From Akkermansia muciniphila (GTDB lineage Bacteria; Verrucomicrobiota; Verrucomicrobiia; Limisphaerales; BJHT01): a DNA stretch of 64,000 bases. Both the position numbers and the translations under genes were made by a program. The stretch is from positions 124,001 to 188,000 of the forward strand of contig CAMAUZ010000002.1 in the NCBI GenBank assembly GCA_945861535.1. Reading direction: 5' to 3'. Of this stretch, positions 33,331-41,719 are shown piece by piece (position 1 is the first letter of the stretch; each line of letters begins with the position of its first letter). The notes under the pieces are model-generated. The model searched no databases. It had not been told where the DNA came from and saw nothing but the letters and a program-made list of their open reading frames with translations.

Positions 33331-36159
33331 GTCTGGCGTGCGCCGTCGCCGACCCGCAACAATCCACCCGGCCGCACACGCGGCGAGGGTGATGCCCGAG
33401 ATCCCGAGGCCGGCGAGGAAACGGTCGTCGCGGTAGGTGAGCGCGAGGCGGCTGCGGCCGGCGGGCACGGGGACGGCCTGGAAGGCGTGGTTGGCGCGCT
33501 GCACGGGGACCGCGCGGTCGTTCACCGTCGCGCGCCAGTTGGGATGAAAGGATTGCGCGAGCACGACGACCGTGGGCGCGGTGGCTTCGACTTCGAGATT
33601 CACGGTGGTGGCGCTCCATTGCTGACCGAGAAAACGCACGCTGGCGGGGTTGTTCGTGGTGATGGTGTCGCGCGCGGTCGGCGCGAGAAAGACCGTTTGG
33701 CGGCTGTCGAAGGCGGGGTTCGCGAGCGCGGCGAGGGTTTGCTCGTCGGGGACGAACTGGATGCGTTGTCCGCCGGTGACCGTGGGCAGCCAGCCGGGGC
33801 GCGCGGTCCACTCGACGAATTTGCCAGGCGCGGTGAGATGCGCGATGCCGAGGAAATCGAGCAGCCCCGCGGGCGGCGCGTTGGTGCTGCCGTAGAGCAG
33901 TCGGTGGATGTCGGCTTGCGGACGGAGGTAGAGCGAGAAGACGCCGTCGGCCTTGGGCAGGGCGTCGAGCAGGTTGCAATTGTCGTAGAGCGCGACGCGT
34001 TTGAAGAGGTAGTCGCGGGACGGGTCGTTGATCGAGCTGGTGTGCAGTTCCAGCAGCGCGGCGCGGCTCACCATCGCGCGCGATTCGCCGTGGCGCGGAC
34101 GCGGATCGAGCGCGACCTCGCGCGGCGCATAGACCCACGCGGCGGCCGTCGGGTTCTGCCACGGCATGTGGGTGAGGATGTCGAGGAGCAGGAGGAGAAG
34201 GAGCAAGAGGGGTAGGGCTTGGGCGAGCTTGGCGTGGAACGGCACAGACGGCGACCAAGCGCCCAGGAGCGCGGCCTTCAGGCCGCTTCGGCCTCCTTCG
34301 TCGAGCGGTGTGGGAATAGCCTGGCCCGCTCGCAGTTCGCACGTCGAAGCGGCGTGAACGCCGCGCTCCGCCGCGCTGGCCGCGTCGCAGGCGCGCCGCA
34401 GCGCCACGCACGCGGCGAGAATCAATCCGAGCAGGACGGCGCGGCTGAGGCCGCTCTTCCACGTCGCGGACCACACGTCGTCTGCGAGCGGATAAAAGCG
34501 GGCGACGGCGAGAATGACGGCGATGAGAGCGAGCGCTGCGGTGCCGATGGCGAGTAGGGAGCGCGGGGCGGCGAGCACGCCAGCGCCGGATTGGCTGTCG
34601 GGATTTTTCAACAGATGTGCAACGCCGATCGCCGCCAGCAACGGCAGCGTGAAATTGGCGAGCAGCACGAATTTCACCGGATAGCGCATCACCTCGATGG
34701 CGGGGAAAACGCGGTGGACCCAGCCGTAGAGCAGCCCGGCGTCGCCGAGCGCGAGGAGCAGGCTCGCGGCGGTCAGCGTGGCGAGCACCCACGCCCTCCG
34801 GTCGCGCACGCGCACGATGGCCCAGAGCGCGAGCACCAGAACGCCGATGCCAGCGTAATACGAACTGGTCCAGTGCTGCGTGGTCTGCGCGAACACGCCG
34901 TGATGCGACGGGAACGCGCGAAAGAGCGGCACGAGCAGGTTCGCCCAGCCCCATGCGGGCATGGGCCATTCGCTTCCCGCATAGCCGCCGGTGCCGCGCT
35001 GGGACGCGCCGAGGAGTTCGAGGAAGGGGAGCAGTTGCGCGGCGCTGAGGAGCGCGACCAGGCAGACGAGAAGGAATCCGCGGGCTGCGACCACGAGCGC
35101 ATGGCGGGCGCCCGATTCGTCAGGAGCGCGGTCTTCAGGCCGCAGCGGCGCGGGCTGGCAATCGACGTCGGAGGCAGCACCGGCAGCGGTCAGCGGCGCG
35201 GGCTGTGGGGAAGGGGACGGCTTGGGTTCTTCGTGCGGGCCTTGCGATTCCACACCTCTGCGGCCTGAAGGCCGCGCTCGGCGCGACAGCGCCGCGGCCA
35301 CCCACAGCGCGCCGATCAGCGCCCAGGTGAGGAGGATGACCTCGGGCGCGCCGGAGAGCATTTGCAGCGCACCGACGAGCGCGGCGAGGAGCAACGTGCG
35401 ACCGCCTTCATTCACCGCGCGGCTGGCGAGGAGGACGAGCCACGGCATCCAGCCGAGCGCGGCGAGGTTGTTCGGCCACATCAGGCAGTGCAGCGTCAGG
35501 CCGTTGAAGGCGAAGGCCAGGCCCGCGACGGCCGCTGCCAGCGGGCGCGCGGTCCAGTGCGCGGCGAGGGCGTACATGCCCGCGCCCGCAAGCAGCAGGT
35601 GCGCGAGGCAGAAGACATTGAGCGACCACGGCAGCGGCAGCAGGAGGTAGATCAGCGACGGCGGGTAGAGCGTGAGCGTGTTCCATTGCGCGAGAAACGG
35701 GATGCCGAAGTTGTTCAGCGGATTCCACAGCGGCCATTCGCCGCGCCAGAAGGCCTCGCGATGAAACTGCGCCAGCGGATAGCCGAAATAGCCGAAGTCG
35801 CGGAAGAAGAACGATTGCGAGCCGACGAGCACGCTCGCGAACAGGACGCCGATCAGAACGGCGAGGAGCGCGGTGAAACGGCGGGGCGTGAGCCAGTCGC
35901 CCGGGGCCGGCGACGTGCTGGCGGGTGGATTGGAGCGCCGAGCCTTGCTCGGCATGACGGAGTCGGAGCCGTCGCTGCCGAGCAAGGCTCGGCGCTCCGG
36001 GGCGGCATTTTCCTCAAGCTTTGCGCCGGAATCCCGATGCAACACTGGCTCCATTTTCTCCGCCAACGGTTTTGGTCCGCGCCGGTTGAGCGGGAAAATC
36101 CAGCGCAGCCACGCAGGCGGGCGCGCGGTGGTGGCGGCGATATTTTTGAAGCTCGTCAT
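33325..36159 (-). CDS. YfhO family membrane protein (copy 2) with repeat-derived insertions
   Basis: 944 residues from ATG 36159 (an upstream ATG at 36186 adds nine). The core matches the 813-residue neighbour block by block: SFFFRDFGYFGYPLAQFHRE, PLWNPLNNFGIPFLAQWNTL, FAFNGLTLHCLMWPNNLAAL. Three stretches absent from the paralogue coincide with palindromic repeats in the DNA: about residues 54-76, 294-346 and 597-632, in the N-terminal cytoplasmic part and in loops between helices. They explain most of the 131-residue length difference, and the frame stays open through all of them. The stop codon itself lies in a fourth repeat. Role as for copy 1: membrane transfer of sugars from a polyprenol carrier. 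The gene is divergent from the methyltransferase-glycosyltransferase fusion with only about 32 bases between starts. Confidence 0.85.
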   Translation of the reverse strand: MTSFKNIAATTARPPAWLRWIFPLNRRGPKPLAEKMEPVLHRDSGAKLEENAAPERRALLGSDGSDSVMPSKARRSNPPASTSPAPGDWLTPRRFTALLAVLIGVLFASVLVGSQSFFFRDFGYFGYPLAQFHREAFWRGEWPLWNPLNNFGIPFLAQWNTLTLYPPSLIYLLLPLPWSLNVFCLAHLLLAGAGMYALAAHWTARPLAAAVAGLAFAFNGLTLHCLMWPNNLAALGWMPWLVLLASRAVNEGGRTLLLAALVGALQMLSGAPEVILLTWALIGALWVAAALSRRARPSGRRGVESQGPHEEPKPSPSPQPAPLTAAGAASDVDCQPAPLRPEDRAPDESGARHALVVAARGFLLVCLVALLSAAQLLPFLELLGASQRGTGGYAGSEWPMPAWGWANLLVPLFRAFPSHHGVFAQTTQHWTSSYYAGIGVLVLALWAIVRVRDRRAWVLATLTAASLLLALGDAGLLYGWVHRVFPAIEVMRYPVKFVLLANFTLPLLAAIGVAHLLKNPDSQSGAGVLAAPRSLLAIGTAALALIAVILAVARFYPLADDVWSATWKSGLSRAVLLGLILAACVALRRACDAASAAERGVHAASTCELRAGQAIPTPLDEGGRSGLKAALLGAWSPSVPFHAKLAQALPLLLLLLLLLDILTHMPWQNPTAAAWVYAPREVALDPRPRHGESRAMVSRAALLELHTSSINDPSRDYLFKRVALYDNCNLLDALPKADGVFSLYLRPQADIHRLLYGSTNAPPAGLLDFLGIAHLTAPGKFVEWTARPGWLPTVTGGQRIQFVPDEQTLAALANPAFDSRQTVFLAPTARDTITTNNPASVRFLGQQWSATTVNLEVEATAPTVVVLAQSFHPNWRATVNDRAVPVQRANHAFQAVPVPAGRSRLALTYRDDRFLAGLGISGITLAACAAGWIVAGRRRRTPDL
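34266..34369. repeat. GCGGC-family palindrome inside yfhO copy 2 (C-terminal)
   Basis: Arms 34266-34290 and 34345-34369 pair over 23 of 25 bases. The two mismatches are complementary swaps within the inner hairpins, GCGGCCTTCAGGCCGC on the left and GCGGCGTGAACGCCGC on the right, so each hairpin remains intact. Read in frame by the host gene. Confidence 0.9.
35123..35280. repeat. GCGGC-family palindrome inside yfhO copy 2 (middle)
   Basis: Arms 35123-35145 and 35258-35279 pair with one mismatch; inner hairpins GCGGTCTTCAGGCCGC and GCGGCCTGAAGGCCGC. The intervening 110 bases contain the direct repeat AGCGGCGCGGGCTG twice. Translated in frame to a Pro/Glu/Ser-rich loop (PHEEPKPSPSPQPAPL) between two membrane segments. 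Confidence 0.9.
35932..35998. repeat. GGAGCGCCGAGCC palindrome inside yfhO copy 2 (N-terminal)
   Basis: Perfect 23-base arms at 35932-35954 and 35976-35998 with inner hairpin GCCGAGCCTTGCTCGGC in each orientation. Read in frame by the host gene near its N-terminus, giving the RRALLGSDGSDSVMPSKARR stretch. Confidence 0.88.
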
Positions 36160-36191
36160 CAGGCAGTCACTTGGTATATCGGTCAAAACGC

Positions 36192-37586
36192 ATGACTCCT
36201 CGCCAGGAATTCTACGAACACCGCGCGCCCTACCGCGCGCTCGAAAGCGGGAGATTCTACCATCGGCTGGTGAACCGTTTTTTCTCCTACCTCGTGCCGC
36301 CCGGCCAGCGGGTGCTCGAGGTGGGGTGCGGCCTCGGGGATTTGCTCGCGGCGGTGCGGCCGGAGCGCGGCGTGGGCGTGGACTTCAGTCCAGCGACGGT
36401 CGAGATGGCGCGGCAGCGGCATCCGCAGCTCGAGTTCGTCGAGGCCAGCGCCGAGGCGTTCACGACCGGCGAGGCGTTTGATTACATTCTGTTGTCGGAT
36501 CTGGTGAACGATCTGCCGGACGTGCAGCTCGTTCTGGAGCGGTTGCGCGCGGTGTCGCATCCGCGCACGCGACTGGTGGTGAGCTTCTTCAACAACCTCT
36601 GGCGGCCGGTGCTCGATGTGGCGGCGCGACTCGGCTTCAAGGCGCCGACCATGTTGCAGAACTGGCTCTCGGCCTCCGACATGAAGAACCTGCTGCGGCT
36701 GGCGGGGTGGGAGGTCGTCACGCAGCAGACGCGCATCCTGTGGCCGGTGCGCACGCCGTTGCTCGACACGCTGCTGAACCGTTGGCTGGCCCCGGTGCTC
36801 GCTCCCTTTTGCCTGTCGGTCGTGCTCACGGCGCGACCGCGGCCGCTGGCGGCGGTGCGGCGCGAGTTCACCTGTTCGGTCGTGATTCCCGCGCGCAACG
36901 AGGCGGGCAACATCGAGGCGGCCGTGCAGCGCACGCCGGAGATGGGCCTGGGGACGGAGATCATTTTCATCGAGGGCCATTCGAAGGACAACACCTGGGA
37001 GGAAATCCAGCGCGTGGCGGCGAAGTATCCGCAGCGGAAAATCAAAATCCTGAAGCAGCAGAGCAAGGGCAAAGGCGGCGCGGTGCGCGAGGCCTTCGCG
37101 GCGGCGACGGGCGATCTGCTGTTCATCCTCGACGCGGACCTGACGATGCCGCCGGAGCAATTGCCGAAATTCTACGAAGTGGCGCGCTCGGGGCAGGGCG
37201 AGTTCGTGAACGGCGTGCGGCTGGTGTATCCGATGGAAGAGGAGGCGATGCAGTTCCTGAACATGATCGCGAACAAGCTCTTCGGCATCGCGTTCACCTG
37301 GCTGCTGGGCCAGTCGGTGAAGGACACGTTGTGCGGGACGAAGGTGCTGTTCCGGGCCGATTACGAGGCCCTCGCACGCAACCGCGCCTACTTCGGCGAC
37401 TTCGATCCGTTCGGTGATTTCGACCTGCTCTTCGGCGCGGCGAAGCTGAACCTGCACATCGTGGACCTGCCGATCCGCTACCAGGCGCGGACGTATGGCG
37501 AGACAAACATCCAGCGCTGGAGCCACGGCTGGCTGCTGCTGAAGATGGTGGTGTTCGCGGCGCGGCGGATGAAGTTCATCGCATGA
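36192..37586 (+). CDS. Methyltransferase-glycosyltransferase 2 fusion
   Basis: 464 residues. N-terminal half is a class I SAM-dependent methyltransferase (VLEVGCGLGDLL at 41-52, FDYILLSDLVNDLPD as the post-I acidic region). The C-terminal half (from about 225) is a GT-A family 2 glycosyltransferase: CSVVIPARNEAGNIE, an EGHSKDNTWEEI sugar-nucleotide site, LFILDADLTMPPEQLP with the DAD metal motif, and KDTLCGTKVLFRADY, as in dolichol/polyprenyl-phosphate hexose synthases. A polyprenyl-phosphate sugar made here could feed the adjacent YfhO proteins, which use such donors. ATG 36192 is preferred to a TTG seven codons upstream. A short soluble C-terminus means no membrane helix is obvious. Confidence 0.88.
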   Translation: MTPRQEFYEHRAPYRALESGRFYHRLVNRFFSYLVPPGQRVLEVGCGLGDLLAAVRPERGVGVDFSPATVEMARQRHPQLEFVEASAEAFTTGEAFDYILLSDLVNDLPDVQLVLERLRAVSHPRTRLVVSFFNNLWRPVLDVAARLGFKAPTMLQNWLSASDMKNLLRLAGWEVVTQQTRILWPVRTPLLDTLLNRWLAPVLAPFCLSVVLTARPRPLAAVRREFTCSVVIPARNEAGNIEAAVQRTPEMGLGTEIIFIEGHSKDNTWEEIQRVAAKYPQRKIKILKQQSKGKGGAVREAFAAATGDLLFILDADLTMPPEQLPKFYEVARSGQGEFVNGVRLVYPMEEEAMQFLNMIANKLFGIAFTWLLGQSVKDTLCGTKVLFRADYEALARNRAYFGDFDPFGDFDLLFGAAKLNLHIVDLPIRYQARTYGETNIQRWSHGWLLLKMVVFAARRMKFIA

Positions 37587-37686
37587 GCGGGCGAAGGTTT
37601 CAGCGCGGAGAAATGCCGACGGAATCGGTTGTCGCCACGAGGAGCCGCGTCTTGCCCGCCGTGGGTGCCGCCGATAATCTTTTGCA

Positions 37687-37947
37687 ATGAGCACACTGGC
37701 CGAAATCGAAACCGCCACCGACGCACTCCCGCGAGAAGAACTGGAGAAGTTGCTGCGATTCGTCGCCATGCGGCTCCGGACGGTGAATCAACCAGCGCCG
37801 GCCGCTGCCAAAAGCAAAAGGAAGAACCTGCCGCGCAAACCGCGCGCCGCCGCAGCCGATGCAACCGTGTGGCGTCCGCCGGCACCCAAGGCAATGGGCA
37901 AGTTTCTGGCCCCGGAATCGGAGTGGACGGACCTCTGTCACCGGTAG
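37687..37947 (+). CDS. VapB-like antitoxin
   Basis: 86 residues. N-terminal helix STLAEIETATDALPREELEK LLRF resembles the short helical start of antitoxins that accompany PIN toxins in cyanobacteria and PVC bacteria; the centre is Ala/Lys-rich and the tail is Trp-containing (SEWTDLCHR), probably the toxin-binding part. 18 bases before a PIN-domain gene on the same strand. Identification rests mainly on that context. Confidence 0.65.
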   Translation: MSTLAEIETATDALPREELEKLLRFVAMRLRTVNQPAPAAAKSKRKNLPRKPRAAAADATVWRPPAPKAMGKFLAPESEWTDLCHR

Positions 37948-37965
37948 GCGCACGACTTCCGATTC

Positions 37966-38397
37966 ATGCTCTCGTTTGACACCAACATCGCCGTTCACGC
38001 CGCGAACAGCGACTCACCACAGCATCAGGTCGCGGCGGAATTCATCGCATCACTCGCCGCGAATGACGAAGTGGTGATCTGTGAATTGATGCTGGTGGAA
38101 CTCTTCCTGAAACTTTGCAACGAGAAGATTTTGCCCCGTCCGATGAAGCCCGCGCAGGCAGCGGTCCATTGCCACGGCTACCGGCAAAATCCCCACTGGC
38201 GCTTGGTCGAAAACGCGCCGGTCATGGAGACCGTGTGGCGCTGGGCGGCGACTCCCAACCTTGCTTTTCGCAGGATTATTGATGTCCGGCTCGCCGCGAC
38301 GTTACGACATTTCGACGTCACCCGGTTTGCGACGACTAATCTGAAGGATTTTCGCGGGCTGGGTTTCGCCAAGGTTTGGAATCCGCTGCTACCATGA
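37966..38397 (+). CDS. PIN-domain toxin (VapC-like)
   Basis: 143 residues. FDTNIAVHAA at the N-terminus (D5) and E (LMLVELFLKL) plus D (IIDVRLAATLRHFDV) supply the acidic residues of a PIN ribonuclease; TTNLKDFRGLGFAKVWNPL is the typical C-terminal strand. VapC toxins cut tRNA or rRNA when not bound to their antitoxin. Preceded by the antitoxin-like gene and overlapping the following methyltransferase by ATGA. Confidence 0.88.
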   Translation: MLSFDTNIAVHAANSDSPQHQVAAEFIASLAANDEVVICELMLVELFLKLCNEKILPRPMKPAQAAVHCHGYRQNPHWRLVENAPVMETVWRWAATPNLAFRRIIDVRLAATLRHFDVTRFATTNLKDFRGLGFAKVWNPLLP

Positions 38398-39146
38398 GCA
38401 CCCCGCTCGCGCAGCATCAGGTCGAGATCCATGCGAACTTGAAGGCGTGGCAGGGCAAGCCGTTGTTGCGGGAGATTTACGTGGGTTTTTACGAGCGGAT
38501 CGTGGCGCAGATCGACCCGACGATCCCGGGGCGCATCGTGGAAATCGGCTCGGGCGTGGGGAATCTCAAGTCGCGGCTGCCGGCGGCCATCGCGACGGAT
38601 TTGTTTCCGAATCCGTGGCTGGACCTGACGTGCGACGGCTACGAGCTGCCGTTCCGCGACGCGAGCCTGTCGCATCTGATTCTCTTCGACGTGTTTCATC
38701 ATCTGCAAAAACCCGCGCTGTTTTTGGAGGAGGCGAAGCGGGTGCTGGGGCCGCGCGGGCGGGTGATTTTGTTCGAGCCGTTCATCAGCCTCGCGAGCTA
38801 TCCGGTGTATGGGCTGCTGCATCACGAGCCGGTGGCGATCCGCGCGGCGATTGACCGCTCGGCCACGCCGCCGGTGCCGAAGAATTATTACGCGGCGCAG
38901 GGGAACGCGACGCGGCTGTTCTTCCGTGGCGAGACGCCGCCGTGGCCGCCGGGCTGGCGCATCCGGCACGCGGAGGTGTTCGCGGCGTTTGCGTATCTGC
39001 TGTCGGGCGGGTTCAGCAAGCCGGCGATGTATCCGGCGGGCGCGCTGGGGCTGTTGCAACGGTGCGACCGCTGGCTGTCGCGCTGGCCGGGAGCGTTTGG
39101 AGCGCGGTGTTTGATCGCGTTGCAGCGGGAGGCGGCGACGCGGTGA
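38394..39146 (+). CDS. SAM-dependent methyltransferase
   Basis: 250 residues from ATG 38394, overlapping the PIN gene stop. GRIVEIGSGVGNLKSRLP is the SAM-binding loop, LFDVFHHLQKPALFLEEAKRVLGPRGRVILFEP is the motif II/III region of methyltransferase family 11. The C-terminal part (FSKPAMYPAGALGLLQRCDRWLS) resembles enzymes of cell-surface glycan clusters. Together with the fusion gene and YfhO pair it suggests a surface polysaccharide or glycolipid locus into which the toxin-antitoxin pair has been placed. Substrate unknown. Confidence 0.88.
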   Translation: MSTPLAQHQVEIHANLKAWQGKPLLREIYVGFYERIVAQIDPTIPGRIVEIGSGVGNLKSRLPAAIATDLFPNPWLDLTCDGYELPFRDASLSHLILFDVFHHLQKPALFLEEAKRVLGPRGRVILFEPFISLASYPVYGLLHHEPVAIRAAIDRSATPPVPKNYYAAQGNATRLFFRGETPPWPPGWRIRHAEVFAAFAYLLSGGFSKPAMYPAGALGLLQRCDRWLSRWPGAFGARCLIALQREAATR

Positions 39147-39176
39147 TGGTGCCGCGCTCCGGCACGGGCGCGCGCA

Positions 39177-39273
39177 GGGGCGCGGCCTTCAGGCCGCTTC
39201 AGTGTCCGAATGTCGCAGCGTGTTCGCACCTCGCCGCACGCAGCACGCTGAAGCGGCATAAATGCCGCGCTCC
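39177..39273. repeat. Double-hairpin palindromic element (GCGGC family)
   Basis: Arms 39177-39202 and 39248-39273 with inner hairpins GCGGCCTTCAGGCCGC and GCGGCATAAATGCCGC. The closing base pair of the inner hairpin differs between the arms but is paired in both. Flanked by the direct repeat CCGCGCTCCGGCACGGGCGCG, present on both sides (about 39152 and 39265), which could be a target or terminal duplication. Confidence 0.88.
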
Positions 39274-39359
39274 GGCACGGGCGCGAGTACGGAGCGGCTT
39301 CCCGGCTTTCCCTTTCAAGTCAGCGCGGCGTTCTGCCGATGGATTTGCCAAGGTATTTC

Positions 39360-40842
39360 ATGCGGGGTTTTCCAATCCATCCCAACGCCAAGACTTTTTG
39401 TATCCGTAGCCACGCCACGCGAGGGCGGGGCGCGGGTGGCGAACGCGGCTCGGTGATCGCCTACTTTCTCCTCGCGGTGGTGATCATCGGGTCGATCGCC
39501 GCGCTGTTCGGCTACTCGGTACACAACCTGAATCTGGCGCAGCGGCGGCAGGATTTGGTGGCGGCGTATCAGGTGGTGGAGAGCGGCGCGGTGCTGGGCT
39601 GATCTCGAACGGGCGGCGACCAATACCAGCGGCACCCTGGGCGACGCATTGATGAGCCATGTGCCTTCCTATGCCCTGAACGCGACGCTCAGCTCCTCGA
39701 CCGAGGTGGTTTATGAGCGGGTCGTGACGGCCCCGTTCACCAATCAGAGCATCACGGTGAGGATTCATCTCACCAACTCGGCGGCGGTGGCGGGCGCGAA
39801 AATCATGGCGCTGACGCAGCTCGGCACCGTGCGGCAGACGGCGGTGATGCATGCTGAATTGGGCTTCGGCTGGGGCGCGGCGATCCTGAGTGATGCACCG
39901 GGCGACAGCTCGACGGCGGTCACCAAGGCGGCGGCGGTTGCGGGCAACGTTGTATGCACGGGCGGCGGGCTCGGGCCGCTCGTGGTGGACGGGGGCGTGC
40001 TGGCCAACGGGCGCGTGAACACGAGAGGCATCCAGGTTTTGGCGAAGGCGGGCGTGAGCAATCTGCGCGCGGGCCAGGCGGTGCCGCCAGCGTTGTCGAT
40101 GAGCCATCTCCACACCGCGGCGGAACTGCCCGATTACACGGTCAACGGCGCGACCGACCAGCTCTTCGATTTCAATCGCTACCTTGCCGTGGCCAACGCC
40201 TGCGGCACGCACTACGCCAGCCTTGCGGATTTCGTGGCCGCCGGGGCGGGCGGGGCGGTGCTCGAGGGCGTGATCGCCGTGGACATTGTGAAGAGCGATC
40301 CGACGGCGTTGAGCACGACGAATCTGCCGGCGGGCATCAACGTGCGCGGGACATTGCTGTTCAATTTCAGCGCGGAGTTCACGGCCGCGGACAAGCTCGT
40401 CATCACGGCCCCGCTCTACATCAACGCGGCCAATCTCAGCGGCGTGTCGCCGAACAATCCGGAGACGTACACCACGGGCTATCCGCCGGTGTTCACGAAT
40501 CCCGCGCGGCGGCCGGCCAATGTGAACATCAGCGGCGCGGGCTTTGCCAATTTCGCGGCCGGCGACGACCTTCCCGCGCTGCTCTACAACGCCTCGGCGA
40601 TGGACCTCCACGGCGACCTGAACATCTGCGGCGTGGTCTATGGCCCGAGCCTGATCGAGTTGGAAACCAAGGCCGACGGCCAGACGCAGTACATTCGCGG
40701 CGCGCTGATTTCCGGGGGCGGGGTGTATGTCGAGAATCTCCGCGCCGCCACGACGATCGTGAGCTACGACCCGGCGACGGTGAACGCGCTGGCGGTCTCG
40801 GGTGCCAAAGGGCGTTGCGCGCGGATTGTGTTTCGGGAGTAG
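39360..40842 (+). pseudogene. PilX-like pilus assembly protein, frameshifted
   Basis: The 5' part (to a stop at 39600-39602) encodes GSVIAYFLLAVVIIGSIAAL, a PilX-type N-terminal helix, and ends AYQVVESGAVLG. The remainder (in another frame to 40842) matches the intact 472-residue protein at 42348-43766: VTAPFTNQSITVRIHLTNSA, GFGWGAAILSDAPGD, PETYTTGYPPVFTNP and CGVVYGPSLIELETK. The two frames join if two bases are restored near 39601, where GGCTGATC would have been GGCTGCGATC. The intact paralogue has GCAALENAF at this point. The gene is either decayed or affected by an assembly error. The product would be a minor pseudopilin-like or surface-exposed pilus protein of about 490 residues. Confidence 0.75.
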
Positions 40843-40891
40843 CGACCGCGCGGGCGTCGGCGCACGCCGGCCGGAGGGCCGAGTTTTTTAA

Positions 40892-40922
40892 CCACGGATG
40901 GACACGGATGGACACGGATGGG
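40892..40922. repeat. Ten-base tandem repeat (CACGGATGGA)
   Basis: Three tandem units of GGATGGACAC following TTAACCAC. Related to the ACCACGGAGACACGATGAACACAG-like ends at 49219 and 49827. It opens the 436-base gap between the frameshifted PilX-like gene and the PilV-like gene; the rest of the gap is the palindrome at 40943-41101 and an unremarkable leader. Confidence 0.8.
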
Positions 40923-40942
40923 AGCGCATCCGCGCACGGCTC

Positions 40943-41101
40943 CCGTAGCGCAGACTTCCAAGTCTGCTGTGTCGCCGATTTCCAAATCGGCAGCCGCTCG
41001 ACGTTTCGGGCGCGGGTGACAAGTCGAGGAGTCGCGGGTGGCCGAGCGACTCGCAGGTTTGGAAACCTGCGACACAGCAGACTTGGAAGTCTGCGCTACG
41101 G
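40943..41101. repeat. TTCCAA-hairpin palindromic element
   Basis: Arms 40943-40974 and 41070-41101 pair over 32 bases. Inner hairpins CAGACTTCCAAGTCTG, CCGATTTCCAAATCGG and CAGGTTTGGAAACCTG. Same family as 33190-33330, with different stem bases but the same TTCCAA/TTGGAA centre and the same TGTGTCGC linker. Confidence 0.9.
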
Positions 41102-41278
41102 GGGAAGCGCGCGGAGGTTCGACGGCGGCAAGTCGCCTCGGGAAAGCGGTGACCAGTCACCGCACTCCAAAGTTAGCGCCGCGTGCGGAGTTCCGGCTCA
41201 TGTCTCCCGGCCGACCGCCGATAGCCCTTTCGGACCAGAACGGTCTCCCGATTACGAGGACCGCCACCGATTGAGATC

Positions 41279-41719
41279 ATGAACCTGCAACGTCTGCGCC
41301 CTGCCGCCCGCTCGGCCTTCACTCTGCTGGAAGTGTTGATCGCCTCGGGTCTGTTGCTCGGGCTGGTGCTGGCGGGGATGAACGCCGTGTTCGTGTTGGA
41401 CAAATCCTCGCGCCGCCTCGCCGAGCTGACCTCCGCGATGGCGCTGGTGCAGGGCCGGCTCGAGGAGGTGCGGACCTACGACTACAACCCGCCCCTCGCG
41501 CCGTTCGTCGCCGGCGCGACCGTCACGAGCAACGTCGTCAGCATCTCGCTGGACAAAGGCGGCACGCAGTATCAGGTGCCCGGCACGCTCATCACCCGCA
41601 TCGAACCGGTCGCCAGCGGGCATCTCGTGACCGTGAGCGCGAGTTTCAATTCGCTCGGCTCGCCTGTGAAGGCGCAGCTCCAGACCGTGCTCAACAAGTT
41701 CTCGGGAGGTCAGCCGTGA
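41279..41719 (+). CDS. PilV-like minor prepilin
   Basis: 146 residues. Type IV prepilin leader: basic MNLQRLRPAARSA then FTLLEVLIASGLLLGLVLAG, with Phe at the cleavage site, Glu+5 and the hydrophobic helix. The remainder, including VQGRLEEVRTYDYNP, matches PilV/GspI-type minor pilins. Cleaved and assembled at the inner membrane by a prepilin peptidase and pilus machine encoded elsewhere. Its stop overlaps the GTG of the next gene (GTGA), showing tight coupling. Confidence 0.88.
   Translation: MNLQRLRPAARSAFTLLEVLIASGLLLGLVLAGMNAVFVLDKSSRRLAELTSAMALVQGRLEEVRTYDYNPPLAPFVAGATVTSNVVSISLDKGGTQYQVPGTLITRIEPVASGHLVTVSASFNSLGSPVKAQLQTVLNKFSGGQP

Noticed and set aside
32900-34969. 689-residue minus-strand frame crossing both repeat elements and yfhO copy 2
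   Set aside because: Overlaps a conserved YfhO frame on the same strand; Arg/Pro-rich translation with no motif.
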